Assembly: GCA_026545765.1 (NCBI GenBank)
Contig: CM048841.1
Location: 94,383,352-94,447,351, forward strand
Reading direction: 5' to 3'
Length of the DNA stretch: 64,000 nucleotides
DNA from: Plantago major
Lineage: Eukaryota; Streptophyta; Magnoliopsida; Lamiales; Plantaginaceae
Position numbers and translations under genes: made by a program. The notes beneath the pieces are model-generated. The model did no database searches and was not told the origin of the DNA. It saw only the letters and a program-made list of their open reading frames with translations. Positions 1 through 11,075 of the stretch are shown one piece after another; the first letter of the stretch is position 1, and each line of letters starts with the position of its first letter.

Positions 1-235
1 GGGTGGTGGAGGTAGTGGTGCGGTGTAGGTGGGGCGTTGGAGGCAGTGGTGGAGTGGTGGTGCGGTGGTGGTGCGATGGTGGTGCGGTGGAGGTGGGGCG
101 GTGGAGGAGGAGGCAGTGGTGGATCGATGGTGGTGCAGTGGAGGTGGGGCGGTGGAGGCAGTGGTGGAGTGGTGGTGCGGTGGTGGTGGAAGGAGGGTGG
201 TGGAAAATGGAGGGTGGTGGAATGGAAGGAGATGA
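1..235. repeat. GGTGG-rich minisatellite inside the CACTA element
   Basis: Purine-skewed GGTGGTGGTGCGGTGGTGG-type units with GGAGG interruptions. All three forward frames stay open (Gly/Val/Trp or Arg runs), which is an artefact of the composition and not a sign of coding. The same sequence type fills the centre of the element at 14973-16477. Confidence 0.8.
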
Positions 236-295
236 GGAGATGGAAAAATATTGAATGGTGGCTGTGGGGTATTATATTAGGGTTTTTAGGGTTCT

Positions 296-460
296 AGCGA
301 CGGATAGATTTATCCGTCGCTATTTAAGGACGGATAAATCTATTCGTCGCTGATTTTAACGACGGATAGAAATATCCGTCGCCAAATAGAAATATTAGTC
401 GCCATTTAGCGACGGATACATCGACGGATTAGCGACGGTCGCCGATCCGTCGTTAAGGTC
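296..460. repeat. Subterminal palindromic repeats of the CACTA element
   Basis: At least six GCGACGGAT or inverted ATCCGTCGC motifs are arranged as imperfect palindromes around short AT cores. Subterminal repeats of this kind are the usual transposase-binding arrays of CACTA elements. That role is assumed from the family and not shown here. Confidence 0.7.
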
Positions 461-502
461 TGTCGCCCCTTTCACCGCCATGATTCGCGGAATTTTGTAG
501 TA

Positions 503-880
503 TTGATAACTGACATCTGTTGGCTCTATCCCTGTGGATTTTGATGCCAAGGATGTAGCAGGCTTCACCCAAATCATTCATAAAAAAGGTTTTGGATAAC
601 CAATCTTTCACGGACTGTAAGAAAGGAATATTATTTCCCATGATCAATATATCATCGACATAAATAACCATAAGGACAATTCCTTTATCGCTGTGTTTCA
701 TGTAAACGCATGGATCTTCCATACTTACGAAGTCAAGCGATTTAATGACTTTGTCAGCGGATATTCAACTCCTAGAGGCTTGCTTGAGTCCATATATGGA
801 CCTCTGCAGCTTGTAGACTGATTTGGGATTTGACTTAGATGTGAAGCCTTCAGGTTGTATCATATACACCTCCTCCTCAA
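503..880 (-). pseudogene. Ty1/copia reverse transcriptase, C-terminal half (fragment)
   Basis: Minus-strand reading from about 880 downwards gives EEEVYMIQPEGF, YGLKQASRS, then YVDDILIMGNN and LGEACYILGIKIHRD. These are the central and palm motifs of copia reverse transcriptase, including the catalytic Y-x-D-D box. At least one frame change separates the two parts (near 725-765). The sequence ends at 502, where the CACTA element begins. It is the natural continuation of the plus-strand fragment at 925-1440 but points the opposite way, so the two halves are rearranged head to head. It is dead. Confidence 0.8.
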
Positions 881-924
881 GGTTTCGAAGATGTCTAACA
901 GTCCGACATATGAGAACCTCATCA

Positions 925-1440
925 TAATCAGAATACACGGCCTGAACAAACACAAGGAATCGTACTCCGCAGGTCAACGAGGTTACACAAACCTAAAGTA
1001 AGGATGAATCTTCTCTTAGAGAATCATGAGGATGATGATGTAGACATTCCAGATAGGGATGATCCTAAGACTTACACTGAGGCAATGTCTGACATTGACT
1101 CAGAGAGGTGGCAAGAGGCCATGAAATCCGAAATAGAATCGATGTATCACAACCAAGTATGGAACTTAGTTGACCTGCCAAATGGGGTTAGACCTATTGG
1201 ATGCAAATGGGTTTTCAAGAGGAAAACCGATGCCGATGGCAAGGTGCAAACCTACAAGGCTAGGTTAGTGGCAAAAGGTTATAGTCAAAGACAAGGTATT
1301 GACTACGATGAGACCTTTTCGTCAGTTACAAAGATCAGGTCTATTCGAATTTTACTTGCAATAGCTGCATACCATGATTATGAGATATGTCAAATGGATG
1401 TTAAGACTGCTTTCCTTAATGAAAACAATGTTTATTTTGT
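925..1440 (+). pseudogene. Ty1/copia reverse transcriptase, N-terminal half (fragment)
   Basis: Reading starts upstream of the first Met at 1004 with LRRSTRLHKP, typical of the linker before copia reverse transcriptase. It continues through WQEAMKSEIESM, IGCKWVFKRKTDADG, YKARLVAKGYSQ and MDVKTAFLN. It breaks off after [10 protein letters not shown] at about 1424, exactly where the minus-strand fragment (EEEVYMIQPEGF) would continue. The fragment contains the first catalytic Asp region (QMDVKTAF) but not the YVDD box. No LTRs are visible around it. Confidence 0.8.
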
Positions 1441-1583
1441 TTCTTAGGGTTGAGAACGCTTTTATCAAGTCAGGGAGATTATGTGATACTTGTGTAAATG
1501 TAATTGGTATATACGAGCATCTCTTATGCTCTTGTAAACGTTTGAAGATTATAATAAATTTTGCCGTTTAAAAAAAAAAAAAA
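1441..1583 (+). other. Short poly(A)-ended segment, possibly a LINE or retroposed 3' end
   Basis: Directly after the copia fragment the sequence becomes T-rich non-coding. It has AATAAA-like signals (ATAATAAATTTTGCCG at about 1550) and a run of 15 A from 1569. This looks like the 3' end of a polyadenylated retroposed transcript, such as a plant LINE. No endonuclease or reverse transcriptase of LINE type is present and no target duplication was found, so the class is uncertain. Confidence 0.3.
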
Positions 1584-2000
1584 AGATAATTGACATATAT
1601 GTGCTAGATACACTTGTTCTAAACAATGTTGTATACTAAGTCAACTTTTACATATAGCAACTTCAACTGACCAGGTGATGAATGTATAATACTGCTAAAC
1701 TAATTAATATTAATTATTGTAGCTAAACTTGATTGTAAGTAATAAAATTGAACGCATAATCATCATAATTCTTGATATATATTATAAGTTTTCTGGTTCT
1801 TTTTTTTAGTGTTTTTTCTACCATATATTATGCTATATTGTTTTCTAGTGCTTGAGTGCCTTGTACAGTGCAACATATAATGCACGTGATACAATTAAAA
1901 TATAATATTTAAATTACCAGGAGACGTTATAACGTTATGCATAGAAGATGAAACCATTTTAACACGGTGCTACCATTTAGGTGCAAATTCACAGAATCAC
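1584..2000. other. AT-rich non-coding sequence
   Basis: No gene is visible. A patch at about 1845-1890 (TGCTTGAGTGCC...CAACATATAATGCACGTGATAC) resembles sequence at about 56815-56870, so a dispersed repeat copy probably lies here. Confidence 0.4.
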
Positions 2001-2559
2001 AAAACTACCACAAGTTAAGTGATCTAAACTAATGCAACATGCTCAAACTTGACGCGAACTAAACATATCTTTCTATTATGAATTAATCACTCTGAAGTTG
2101 TGGATTGAGTCAAAAGATAGATTAATTAAGCAAAGTAGTCAATTTACCTTGTTGAATTCAACCTTCCCCTTTTATATTGCATTGTATTTGGAGTTTAGAA
2201 AAGATAAAGCCTTGTGTACTTTTAAGATAAAATATTGATAGCATCTATGATTAACAAACATTTAACTCCTTAAAATACTAAAAGCTCATCTATGATGATG
2301 ATATGATCCTCTTTTCTTTCTTCACTCATTCATTCACATAATAAAAGTACAATATTGTTAAATTCCTTTGTACTATAGAGAATCACGAGTGTCAACATAC
2401 ATTCATAATTTCATATCCCATCTCGCGATTAAGGATTATTACATACACCACCCCTGTTAGATAGCCTCATCCCATACAAGTACCAGTTAATTGAACAATG
2501 ACATCCAAGTCCATTAAGTTGGTTTTTTATTGACCAACTTATAAGTTCAATCCAAACAA

Positions 2560-2930
2560 ATAAGTCCTTAGTTAATTTTTCAACTATTTCGATTTTAACT
2601 CACCGTTTGTCCAAATAATGAATATAAACTAACTAATAATTTAAAAATTTTAACAATTATGAAAAATAAATAAAAAAACTGAAAAATAATTTAAAAAATA
2701 AAAAATTACGAAAAATAAATAAATAAAAAAAAATTATTTAAATAAAAAACAGGTAATGAAAAATAATTGAAAACTGAAAAAGCATTGAAAATTTAAAAAT
2801 TACAAAAAATAAATAAATAACATAAATTTGTTTAAAAAATAATGAAAATAAATAAAAATACAAACAAATACAATTTCAATTAACCCATATTTTCAATTTT
2901 AAAATTTTAAATTTTTTTTTAACCCTTTCA
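2560..2930. repeat. A/T low-complexity tract
   Basis: Runs of AAATAAATAAATAAAAA with interspersed GAAAAATAAT units. This is simple-sequence, probably slippage-derived, non-coding DNA. It has no counterpart in copies B or C. Confidence 0.8.
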
Positions 2931-2940
2931 CGTTCATCCA

Positions 2941-4150
2941 TGGAGTTTCCAATAAAGTTAAATAAAAAATTAATAAATATTATTATTTGAAATAGGAAGA
3001 ACAGGAAGAGCAATCATGATTGGACTGATCTCTCTCCATGCCCTCCTAATCGTGCAAAAATGATTTCATTTTGGAATTTTACAAAGTTTTTAAAAGTTTT
3101 GGAATTTTACATGGACTTAATTGAGGTTTTCAAAAAATTGAAAGGGTTATCCTTTAAGAATTAGATGAGCCTGTGGATCACTACTGTAATTTAGAAGTTC
3201 TCATTATTTAAATAGATGCCATTAAGTCTTAAAAACAAGTATGAAGTTCTAGAAATTGTAAAATGTCCTTCAACCTTTTCATATTTATATGTTTGATAGG
3301 TGAAAATTAAAATTAGACCTCCAAAATGTTTAAAAATCAAAATGGAACCCTCCTGAACATTTACATACAACCACTAATTAAGTTATCTTAAAATACAAGT
3401 TAATTAATAATAGGTTTAAATATAAATTATATGTAAAAGAATCAATTACATTCAAGTCCACACGTCATCAATAAGTTAAGTCTGTTTGGCTAAAACTTAA
3501 AGATGATATTTAAGCAGGGGTAAAAATGTATTTTCCTGGTTTTAATTCGCCAAAAGTCAAATTCGTGGACTTATATGTAATTGATTTATATCGATCAGGA
3601 CTTGCATGTTATAATTGATTTAACTGGTATCCAGATGTAATTAGAACATCTAAAAGGGGTACTGAATGAAATTCATCCGCGATTAATAAGTTTTACTACA
3701 TCTTATTGACTTCATTTTTCCAGTGTGTGACACTAATGTGCATCTGGCAAAGTTGATTCAATCAATTTATGGACTAGTACTAGCTTACTGAGCCGTTATA
3801 GACAACACATCAAGACATACATGAAATTTTGATCTTATATAGTAGCTTAATTGAAATTTTACACAAGCTCGATTCAACACCACAGTTTGTTAGATGCTAG
3901 GGTCGTAGTCTAAACGTATAATCACAACATGAAACCTACATGTGAGCAAGGTTTGCAATGGTTACCTTACCCCTAACATCTATAACATCCCAACCTAGTC
4001 ATCTTCAAATGTAATATGAGCAATATTTATCGTACATAAATAAATAAAATAACAGAAAAAGGGAAAGACTTGAAGAGAAGAAGAAAGGAAATGATAGTCC
4101 ACATAGAATCAAAATCAAGAATCTACACAGTTTTAACATACAACAACATT
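2941..4150. other. Non-coding, AT-rich region of copy A
   Basis: No reading frame with family resemblance was found on either strand. It forms the 3'-side flank of the minus-strand gene at 4191-4442. Confidence 0.5.
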
Positions 4151-4190
4151 TGAGCTTAAATCAATCAAATAAATACTGGAGGTAACAAAT

Positions 4191-4442
4191 TTAGAAGTGC
4201 GGAAACACACCCTTCTTCTTTTTAACCATCTTTCCATGTTTCTTCAGGTACAAGGCCGTGTTTGGCTGCACGAAACTGAAGCAGGACGAGAGAATGGAAT
4301 CAACGATACAATAGAACATCATTTTCTTTACAAGTCTGCGCTTTGCGGGGAAAACACTTCCTTCCTTGGGCTTGAACTGCGGAAGCTTCCCTGTTGACAT
4401 CTCGGACTCGGATCGGCCTAGTTTCACAGTTTCAGCCACCAT
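4191..4442 (-). CDS. Small basic KEGSVFP-motif protein, copy A (83 aa)
   Basis: An uninterrupted 83-codon frame on the minus strand, starting at ATG 4442. It is one of three paralogues in the window (7557-7808 and 31712-31963). The N-terminal third is hydrophilic (MVAETVKLGRSESE). Then come the conserved KPKEGSVFPAKRRLVKKMMF core at residues 24-43, a CIVDSI segment, and a lysine-rich C-terminus (MVKKKK near residues 71-76). There is no signal peptide and no convincing membrane helix. Codon-preserving conservation across three copies argues that it is a real gene. This copy has replacements not shared by B and C (for example FYCIVDSIL and FSFVQPNT). I do not recognise the family and assign no function. 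An ACGT box about 185 bp upstream hints at stress or abscisic-acid control. Confidence 0.7.
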   Translation of the reverse strand: MVAETVKLGRSESEMSTGKLPQFKPKEGSVFPAKRRLVKKMMFYCIVDSILSSCFSFVQPNTALYLKKHGKMVKKKKGVFPHF

Positions 4443-4500
4443 TTTCTCTGTTTTTGAAAATGCTCTGTTTTTCTCTGTTTTAGAATATGCTCTGTTTTGG
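4443..4500 (-). repeat. 5' leader repeats of the 83-aa gene
   Basis: The leader just upstream of the ATG holds repeated CTCTGTTTT(A/T)GAA(A/T)ATG units, read on the plus strand. The same tandem leader repeats precede the copy B gene (7809-7865) and the copy C gene (31663-31711), so they predate the duplications. Confidence 0.6.
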
Positions 4501-4625
4501 ACTTGGGTTTTATGAATACAGTTAGCCCAGTTCAGTATATTACTGAATTAAATAGAGCAATGTGAGGAGCATTTTTTTATTGTTGATTCAGAAAACTTGT
4601 GGGCAAAGGCTCTTTAGACATTCGA

Positions 4626-4631
4626 CACGTG
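4626..4631. promoter_or_regulatory. CACGTG (G-box/ABRE-like) upstream of the 83-aa gene, copy A
   Basis: The context GACACGTGGCA matches the abscisic-acid response element core ACACGTGGC. It lies about 185 bp upstream of the minus-strand ATG. The box is kept in all three copies (7986-7991 and 31529-31534) while the surrounding bases differ. Binding by bZIP factors is known for this motif in plants, but it has not been shown for this gene. Confidence 0.55.
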
Positions 4632-5289
4632 GCAATGGCAATACATGAAAATCTGTGTGATGATGATGGCATCTGACGACATAACTTTGTGGATTCATTT
4701 GGATTTTGGATTATAAAACATCTCATCCCACTTCCAAGGTTTTATTATATGTGCAGTTTGATCCTGTACTTGTGTCATTTTGTTTTTATCAACTGAATTC
4801 AGCACACAAGGTGATATGTTTTAATTTGTGGTCGAGTTGAGAATGTTGGATTAGAGTCACTTGTTCAAGGGTAGGCTTGATGATTCTTCGGTTTCAAGTA
4901 AGAGCCAGTGAATACCGGTATCCTTGTAAGAAACAAGGAGGTCAAGTCCTTTTGGTGATTCAACATCAACCAAGGAATTCATGGGTCGTTTGGAGGGAAA
5001 TTTCAACAGTGGAGTATTGCAAAGAGTGCAGAACAAAATCCTATTACATTGCCAATATAGAAAATGCAAGATCAGTATATAAATAGAAAATATAGCTTCT
5101 CGATATGAGAATTTTTGTGATTATATATACCTTAAGAACAAAACTACTTGAGCTTGGATCTGGCTTCAAAGTGGCCAATAATACCATACAAAATGCTGAG
5201 ATAAGCTCGCTCCTTAGCTCAATTTGCTCTAATCTCAAGTCTATGTCAAACGACCGACCGGGTAATCGATGATAGTAATTCACTAATTC

Positions 5290-6800
5290 CTAACATCACC
5301 TTATACTATAAGAATTAGTTCTTACCCGATAAGGATGTTGTCTTGCGGAAGCATATGATCAGATGACAACCACTTCTATATTAAAAACTAGCTAGGAAAG
5401 ATAGTTTGTGCCTTTGTTTGGTTGCATAATGTCACGAAGGCTGCATATCCTCAAGATATAAACAAACAAGTCGCGATCTAAGAAATTCTTTTGTAATTAA
5501 TATTTTCATAAATAGATGAATAAATACAAACCGAACAAGCAAGACAACAATCATCATATGTAAAAGTTGTAACACGATGATAAATCAGATTGTCACATCT
5601 TATTTTAATGAAATTGTATAGAAGTGAGTTTAATTTCAATTGGTTTCGCATCTTTGCAAGGTGCAAATAGTGCAATGTTGACCTGAAAACTATTACTCCA
5701 CCATTAAATCTTAGTAATTCCGAGAGCATCTTCTGTTATCAGAGTGTGAATAAGTGTGAACGCATGAATACATATATTTCAACAACTGGCATGAACTAGG
5801 GTCAAGCAGACAAAACCAGATTCAATATCTAGAATCAACTTACCACTGATGTTCTAGCAAAATATTACTGCAGTAATTAGTTATGTCTTAGAGATACCCA
5901 TTCGGCTGGATAACAGTTCATGAGTAATTTCCCGACTCAAATGGTCGGATCTTGGATTTCAAGGGAACCAGATACATGAGAGGAACGGGTGTTACATAAG
6001 AAGTAAAATAATATTGGGTCATTAGGATTTAATTGGATCAAATTTCATAAATTATTACACGCAAATCTTACTGGACCCTGACTTGGATCTTGTTCATGAA
6101 CCATTACTATATATTTCTCTTAAATTTCAAGTTAGAACTAGATTCTTGTTCCTAAGAAAACAATTAAGTAATTTGCCATTCTACTGGCCTAGAAATTGAC
6201 AACTTATGCGACATTATCATACAAGTATTTGGAAAATTTAGAGATAGATTCTATTTTATAACGTCTTGAGCACTAATCGTTCGAGACTCGATCTTTAAGT
6301 TGGGGCGGTACAAGAAAGCTCAACACTAGAGTTTTGTAGATAGTTGCTAAAAAGAACGGTGCACCCTATTGGTATGAATAGCGTTTTTAACCAATTTAAA
6401 CTCTGAAACTTTGAAACGTTACAGATTCAAAATATTTATATTGTTAGACAACTATCTTGCTATGAAACTTCAGCATACTATTATGTTAACATATGTAAAG
6501 TCAGTGTTGTATTCAAATCTTTTCATAGAAGGGGGATTCTAAAGAAAGCAGTATTTACAATTTACAACTTAGAAATTCTAACGCATACGAAAAATTAATG
6601 TGAAGCAGATATGAAAGTTGAAACACAAAACTTCAGAATGCGACATAGCATACATGATTGCTCATAGGATAATATTCTCGATATCCAAAATCTTACATTA
6701 ACCTTCCCTGATTATATATATATTTCACCATGTTGTTGGGTATACCGACAAACTCTATGCTATCACTGGGTTTAAATTCCCATAATCACGATACAACCTG
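5290..6800. other. Distal flank of copy A, no gene seen
   Basis: The sequence is homologous to 9650-10700 and to the inverted 29700-30700. It has no frame of recognisable family. Short open frames here (for example on the minus strand at 5478-5729) are not conserved as open frames between the copies. Confidence 0.5.
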
Positions 6801-7198
6801 CAAGTGCAAGTAAAGTCAAGTCATCTAAACTAAGTATAACAAGCTCAAACTCAATAAGTTGTGGATTGAGTCAAGGGTGGATTAATTAAGCAAAGCTGTC
6901 AATATTTCTTGTTGAATTCAACCTTCCCTTTTGATAGTGCACTGTATTTGGATGGGTTAGAAAGGATAAAGGCTTGTGTACTTTTAAGATAAAAATATTA
7001 GCATGATCAACCAACAAGTTTAACTCTTTGAAAACCTTAAAAATACTAAAAGCTCATGAGGCTTTGTTTGCTCTCAAAACTAAGGGGTGTACGAAAAAAA
7101 TAACCTCGATTAAACACCTTAGTTTATTTCGTAATCACTATGAACCTTGCAATACACAACATGGAACCTTCATGTAACCAAACCGGTCGCACCATTAA

Positions 7199-7314
7199 GG
7201 CTACATTACATTCATCTGACGAGCTGAAATGCTTAAACTAAAATGAATCGTAGTATAAAAAAGCAATGGTCGAATCTGAAATTTAATGAGGTTTCAGATG
7301 AAAAAAACATAGCC
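7199..7314. mobile_element. Tourist-type MITE, copy in arm B
   Basis: The ends GGCTACATTACATTCATCTG and ...CAGATG(A)nCATAGCC are inverted, and TAA flanks both sides (7196-7198 and 7315-7317). The counterpart at 32203-32326 occupies the matching place in arm C, so the insertion predates the inverted duplication. A 3-bp TAA/TTA target duplication fits the PIF/Harbinger (Tourist) superfamily. Confidence 0.6.
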
Positions 7315-7556
7315 TAATTACCCCTAACAACTAACATTTAAAATATTATCCAAATAAACTCATCTACAACTGTAAAGTGAGAAATATGTCCCTACATAAA
7401 TAAATACAACAGAAATGGGAAAGAACTCATAAACAAAAGAAGAAAGAAAACGATAATCCATATTGAATAAAAATCAAGAATCTACACAGTTTTAATATAC
7501 AACAACATTAATAGAGCTTAAATAAATCAAATAAACACTGGATTAGGATAACAGAT

Positions 7557-7808
7557 TTACACGTGCGGGAACACAACCTTCTTCTTCTTAACCATCTTTC
7601 CATATTTCTTCAGGTACAAGGCCGTGTTTGGATGCACGGATTTGAAGCAGGACGAGCGAATCGAATCAACGATACAATTGAACATCATTTTCTTTACAAG
7701 TCTGCGCTTTGCCGGGAAAACACTCCCCTCTTTGGGCTTGAACTGTGGAAGCTTCCCGGTTGACACCTCGGACTCGGATCGGCCTAGTTTCACAGTTTCA
7801 GCCACCAT
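7557..7808 (-). CDS. Small basic KEGSVFP-motif protein, copy B (83 aa)
   Basis: An uninterrupted 83-codon minus-strand frame from ATG 7808. The protein differs from the copy C product at a single residue (Lys in GKMVKKKK against Arg in C). It differs from copy A at about ten positions. The KPKEGSVFPAKRRLVKKMMF core is invariant. The protein is strongly basic and has no export signal or membrane span. The stop is shortly after VVFPHV. A conserved ACGT box lies about 180 bp upstream. The family is not recognised. It shares the KEGSV(F/Y)P motif with the two smaller proteins at 21795-21974 and 24529-24705. Confidence 0.75.
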   Translation of the reverse strand: MVAETVKLGRSESEVSTGKLPQFKPKEGSVFPAKRRLVKKMMFNCIVDSIRSSCFKSVHPNTALYLKKYGKMVKKKKVVFPHV

Positions 7809-7985
7809 TTTCTCTGTTTTAGAATATGCTCTGTTTTTCTCTGTTTTTGAATATGCTCTGTTTAGTGCTTTGTTTTATGAATACAGTTAGTCCAGTTCAT
7901 TAGTAAATTAAATAGAGCAGTGTGAGGAGCATTGTTTGATAGTTAATTCAGAAACTTGAGGGTAAAGGCTCTTTAGACCATTTGA

Positions 7986-7991
7986 CACGTG
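7986..7991. promoter_or_regulatory. CACGTG (ABRE-like) upstream of the 83-aa gene, copy B
   Basis: The motif TTGACACGTGGCATGG has the same position relative to the ATG as in copies A and C. Confidence 0.55.
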
Positions 7992-8093
7992 GCATGGCAT
8001 AAGAATCTGTGTGATGTAATGCTTCTGATGTCATAACTTTGTGGTTTCATTTGGATTATATAACATTTCATCCCACTACCAATGTTTTACTAT

Positions 8094-9068
8094 CTGGGGC
8101 GTCTTGTACATTTAGGGGGCCCTGTGCCAAATTTTAATCGAGGCCTCAAGTAACATTAAAATAGGGAATTTTTTTTATTAATTGAAATTTTCGTCTAATA
8201 CAAAACTACAAGGGTTTCTTTTTACACAATAACACAGTTCAAATAATTAACAGTAACGGTTCAGGACTGAATAATGTATTAAAGAAAACTTCCCTTTTGG
8301 CCTAAGCCGAAGCCTGAACAGTAGCAACAGACAACAGAAACAAAACACGAACAGCTGAACAGGAGTGACCACTGACCATCACCAGAAAGAGATCTCCAGC
8401 GCAAGTCCAGAACCCAGAACAGTACACAAAATGCCCAAATTCAAATTTTAGAATTGATTTCTGTACATAAAAAAAAATCAAAACAACAACAATTAATCAT
8501 TTAATCATCTTCTATTTCTGATTTATATTAATGTCAAAACTCAAATTCAAAGGGAGAAAAACATAATTAGAATTTAGAAGATAGAATATTACCTTGAAAA
8601 TTTCCAGATTCAGAAACCCACTCGGCCACTCCAAAATTTCCAGATTCAGAAATCCAATCCAAAGTTGATTGTATATTAAAATCGAAAGTATAAATCAAAC
8701 CACTTCTATTAGATGACTTGATATGGGTAAAAATAGATATAAAATAAGATGAGGTCTAAACATCTTATTTATAGTCATGAAATATGGAATTAGAACTCTA
8801 AAGAAGTGTATAACGGATCTTTACTGCGGAAATGATCGAGATTGATGAAGATTTAATGGATTGTTGGAGAGTAATTAGGGATTTGGAGAAAAGATAATAG
8901 AAAGAGTAGAGCTGTTAGAGGAAAGAGGAGAATCACAAACAGCCGTCCCTCTCCCTTAATTAATCAAATTAATTAATTTTTTTAGTAAGCTAGTATGCGC
9001 TTCGAGATTGGGCCGGGGGCCCAAAAAATGGGGACCTGGCACTTGGGCGCCTGTCTTTAAGCGCCACA
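8094..9068. mobile_element. hAT-like non-autonomous element (975 bp)
   Basis: The element is bounded by a perfect 8-bp direct repeat TTTACTAT (8086-8093 and 9069-9076). The ends are imperfectly inverted: TGGGGCGTCTT from 8095, against TGTGGCGCTTA read inwards from the right end. The subterminal regions are GGGGGCCC-rich, as in many plant hAT elements. The matching place in arm C (about 31427-31434) has a single copy of the 8-mer and no insert, which confirms an insertion. No transposase frame is present, so it depends on another element. Confidence 0.8.
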
Positions 9069-9099
9069 TTTACTATTTGTGCAGTTTGATCCTACACTT

Positions 9100-9262
9100 G
9101 TGTACCACATCATACAAGGACTGACCCATGCTATCCAACAATTAATTGGCACCGTCTGTGGGAGTGGATCCAAGTTTACAGACTTGGCGGTGTGGTGGGG
9201 CTGCAGGCCAGGAGCCCAAGGAGAACGGCGAGAGTCCATGATCCAGTGGAGAAAGTTGGACT
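9100..9262 (+). other. LTR-retrotransposon primer-site remnant shared by arms B and C
   Basis: The block contains CAATTAATTGGCACCGTCTG and TGGGAGTGGATCCAAG. This resembles the TTGGCnCCGTCTGTGGGA signature found just inside the 5' LTR of some plant retroelements, and the same signature follows the LTR at 51691. It is present inverted at about 31265-31400 but not in copy A. No LTR or coding part is left, so it is a remnant at best. Confidence 0.35.
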
Positions 9263-10705
9263 AAAGATGATCGTTCAAGTGTAGGCTTGATGATTCTTTG
9301 GTTTCAAGTAAAAGGAAGTGAACTCCGGTATCCTTTTAAGGAACGAAGAAGGTCCAAGTTGTTTTGGAAGTTGTGGCGATTCAGAGAATTCAAGGGATCA
9401 TTTGGAGGGGGCTTCAATAGTACTTTGTTTGAGGGGAGAGTATTGTAAAGAGTGCAAACAAAAAACTCACATTGCTATTATTGAAAAAGTAAGAAGGATG
9501 TGTATTCGGGACTAGGCCTTGAGCTATAGTGGACAATGTCATACAAAATACTGAGATAAGTCCGCTCCTTAATTCAATTTGATCTCATCTTAACTCTATG
9601 CCAAATGGTCGGTAAGCAACGACAATAATTCACTTACTCCAATCATCTTATACTCATTCGAATATAAAACTTGTTTTCAGCTTTAAAATTTACTCACAAC
9701 CATTTTGAATTAGTTCTTAGTTCTTACCGGATAAGGATGTTATCTTGCATACGCGTATGATGAGATGACAGCTATTTCCATATTAAAAACGGACTAGCTA
9801 GGAGAAGTTTCCAAAGATGGTTTGTGCCTTTTGTTTGGTTGCATAATGCCACAAAGGATACCTATCCTCAAGATAAAAACAAATTAAAAACTCATCTGAC
9901 AATTCTTTTCTGTTAATTAATAGTACTTCCCATAAATAGATAACTAGATACAAATCGAACAAGCAAAGACAACAATCACCATGTGTAACACGATGATAAG
10001 TTAGATTGTCACATCTACTTTTAAAGAAATTATATAGAAGTGAGTTTAATTTCAATTGGTTTCACAGATTTGCAATTAAACAATGACAGTTGACTTGAAA
10101 ACTACTACTCCACCGTTAAAAGCATAATTCTCAGAGCATATTTTGCTCCAGTCAGTGTGTGAACGAATGTGAACGTATATGAATATAAATACCCAGCAAT
10201 TGACATAAACCATGGTCAAGCAGACAAGCCAGATTCGAATCGTTATCTAGAATCAACTGACCACTCATGTTCTGAGGAAATATTACTACAGTTAGTTATG
10301 TCATATAGATATAGATACCCTTTCTCGTTTATGCTAGTTCATGAATAACTGCGCCGACTCCAATGGTCGGATCTTGGACTATAGGGGAACCGGATAGATG
10401 AGAAAGTAGAGAGTTTGAAAGAAATTCTGGTGAAGATTGAAGATAAATTCGTTCAGGGCAATAGGAAGGCCATTTGTATTTAATTTTCTTCCAGAAGACA
10501 AACCAACAACATCTCATAAATTATGACACGCGAATCTTACTGGACCATGACTTGGATCTTGCTCATGAACCATTACTATATGTCTCTTAATTTCAACTTA
10601 GTACTAGTATTTTTGTTCCTAAGAAAATAATTAACTAATTTGCCGTTCATTCTGGCCTACAATTGACAATTTATATGGGACATATCATATATCTGGAAGA
10701 TTAAA

Positions 10706-11075
10706 GGGTAAATTTTTTTTTTTTAACACTAGAATGTTACAGTGCCAGTTTTGGTACGGTAGAACGACATTGTCCAATTTTGGTACAGACCAACAACACC
10801 CTAACAAATTGAGGTACGATTTACAATTTTCCGGTGAAATTGGACAGCTGGCAGTTGAAGTTGCAATTTTGACTACATTCCGGCGTTGACTTCATTGACT
10901 TAGTCTTATATTCAAAAAAAAAAAGATTTATTCAAAATTCCGATGACACGTGTCGACGTAATATTAAATCTGGGTATTTTTTTTAAAAAAAAGCAAAAAT
11001 CATATTTAAAATTATAAAAAATTACAATAACAATTATATAAAATTATATAAAATCACAATAATAATAAAAATGAA
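10706..11075 (+). repeat. Left terminal inverted repeat of the Mutator-like element
   Basis: It matches the right repeat base for base over long blocks, including TTGGTACAGACCAACAACAC and GACACGTGTCGACGTAATAT. Short differences are a C/T here and there and small indels. Mutator-type repeats normally hold the transposase-binding site and the promoter of the flanking gene. The block also contains a CACGTG core. Confidence 0.85.

Larger units (their letters stand above)
1..502. mobile_element. CACTA-type transposon, right end only (runs off the window start)
   Basis: The stretch has the same layout as the complete CACTA element at 14973-16477: a GGTGGT-rich minisatellite, then clustered inverted GCGACGGAT/ATCCGTCGC repeats, then a terminus. 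The last bases, GGAATTTTGTAGTA at 489-502, resemble the GAATTCTTGTAGTG end of that element, but the terminal CACTAC complement is degenerate. The element stops inside copia reverse transcriptase sequence on the minus strand, so it inserted into that older element. The target duplication cannot be checked because the other end lies outside the window. No transposase is visible, so this piece looks non-autonomous. Confidence 0.65.
2001..6710. repeat. Segmental duplication, copy A (direct to B)
   Basis: Several blocks match copy B in the same order and orientation. 2030-2285 matches 6830-7060. 4140-4740, with the 83-residue gene, matches 7480-8085. 4855-5280 matches 9270-9640, and 5290-6250 matches 9650-10700. 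A further block at 6590-6700 matches the inverted sequence at about 29060-29185. Copy A is clearly more diverged than B and C are from each other. It lacks the primer-site-like block seen in B and C. Confidence 0.75.
6810..10705. repeat. Segmental duplication, copy B = left arm of the palindrome (part 1)
   Basis: The block reads as the inverse complement of about 29680-32693. Matched landmarks include CAATAAGTTGTGGATTGAG at about 6850 against its complement at about 32660, the 83-residue gene, the primer-site-like block at 9130-9200 and the flank at 10690. The arm is split at 10705 by the Mutator-like element and resumes at 19424. The hAT-like insertion at 8094-9068 is found only in this arm. 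Confidence 0.85.

Noticed and set aside
3..297. Gly/Val/Trp-rich open frames at the window start
   Set aside because: All frames are open because of the GGTGG minisatellite. There is no codon bias and no homology, and the region is inside a CACTA element.
10329..10517. Small minus-strand ORF in the arm B flank
   Set aside because: The frame is not kept in copies A or C.
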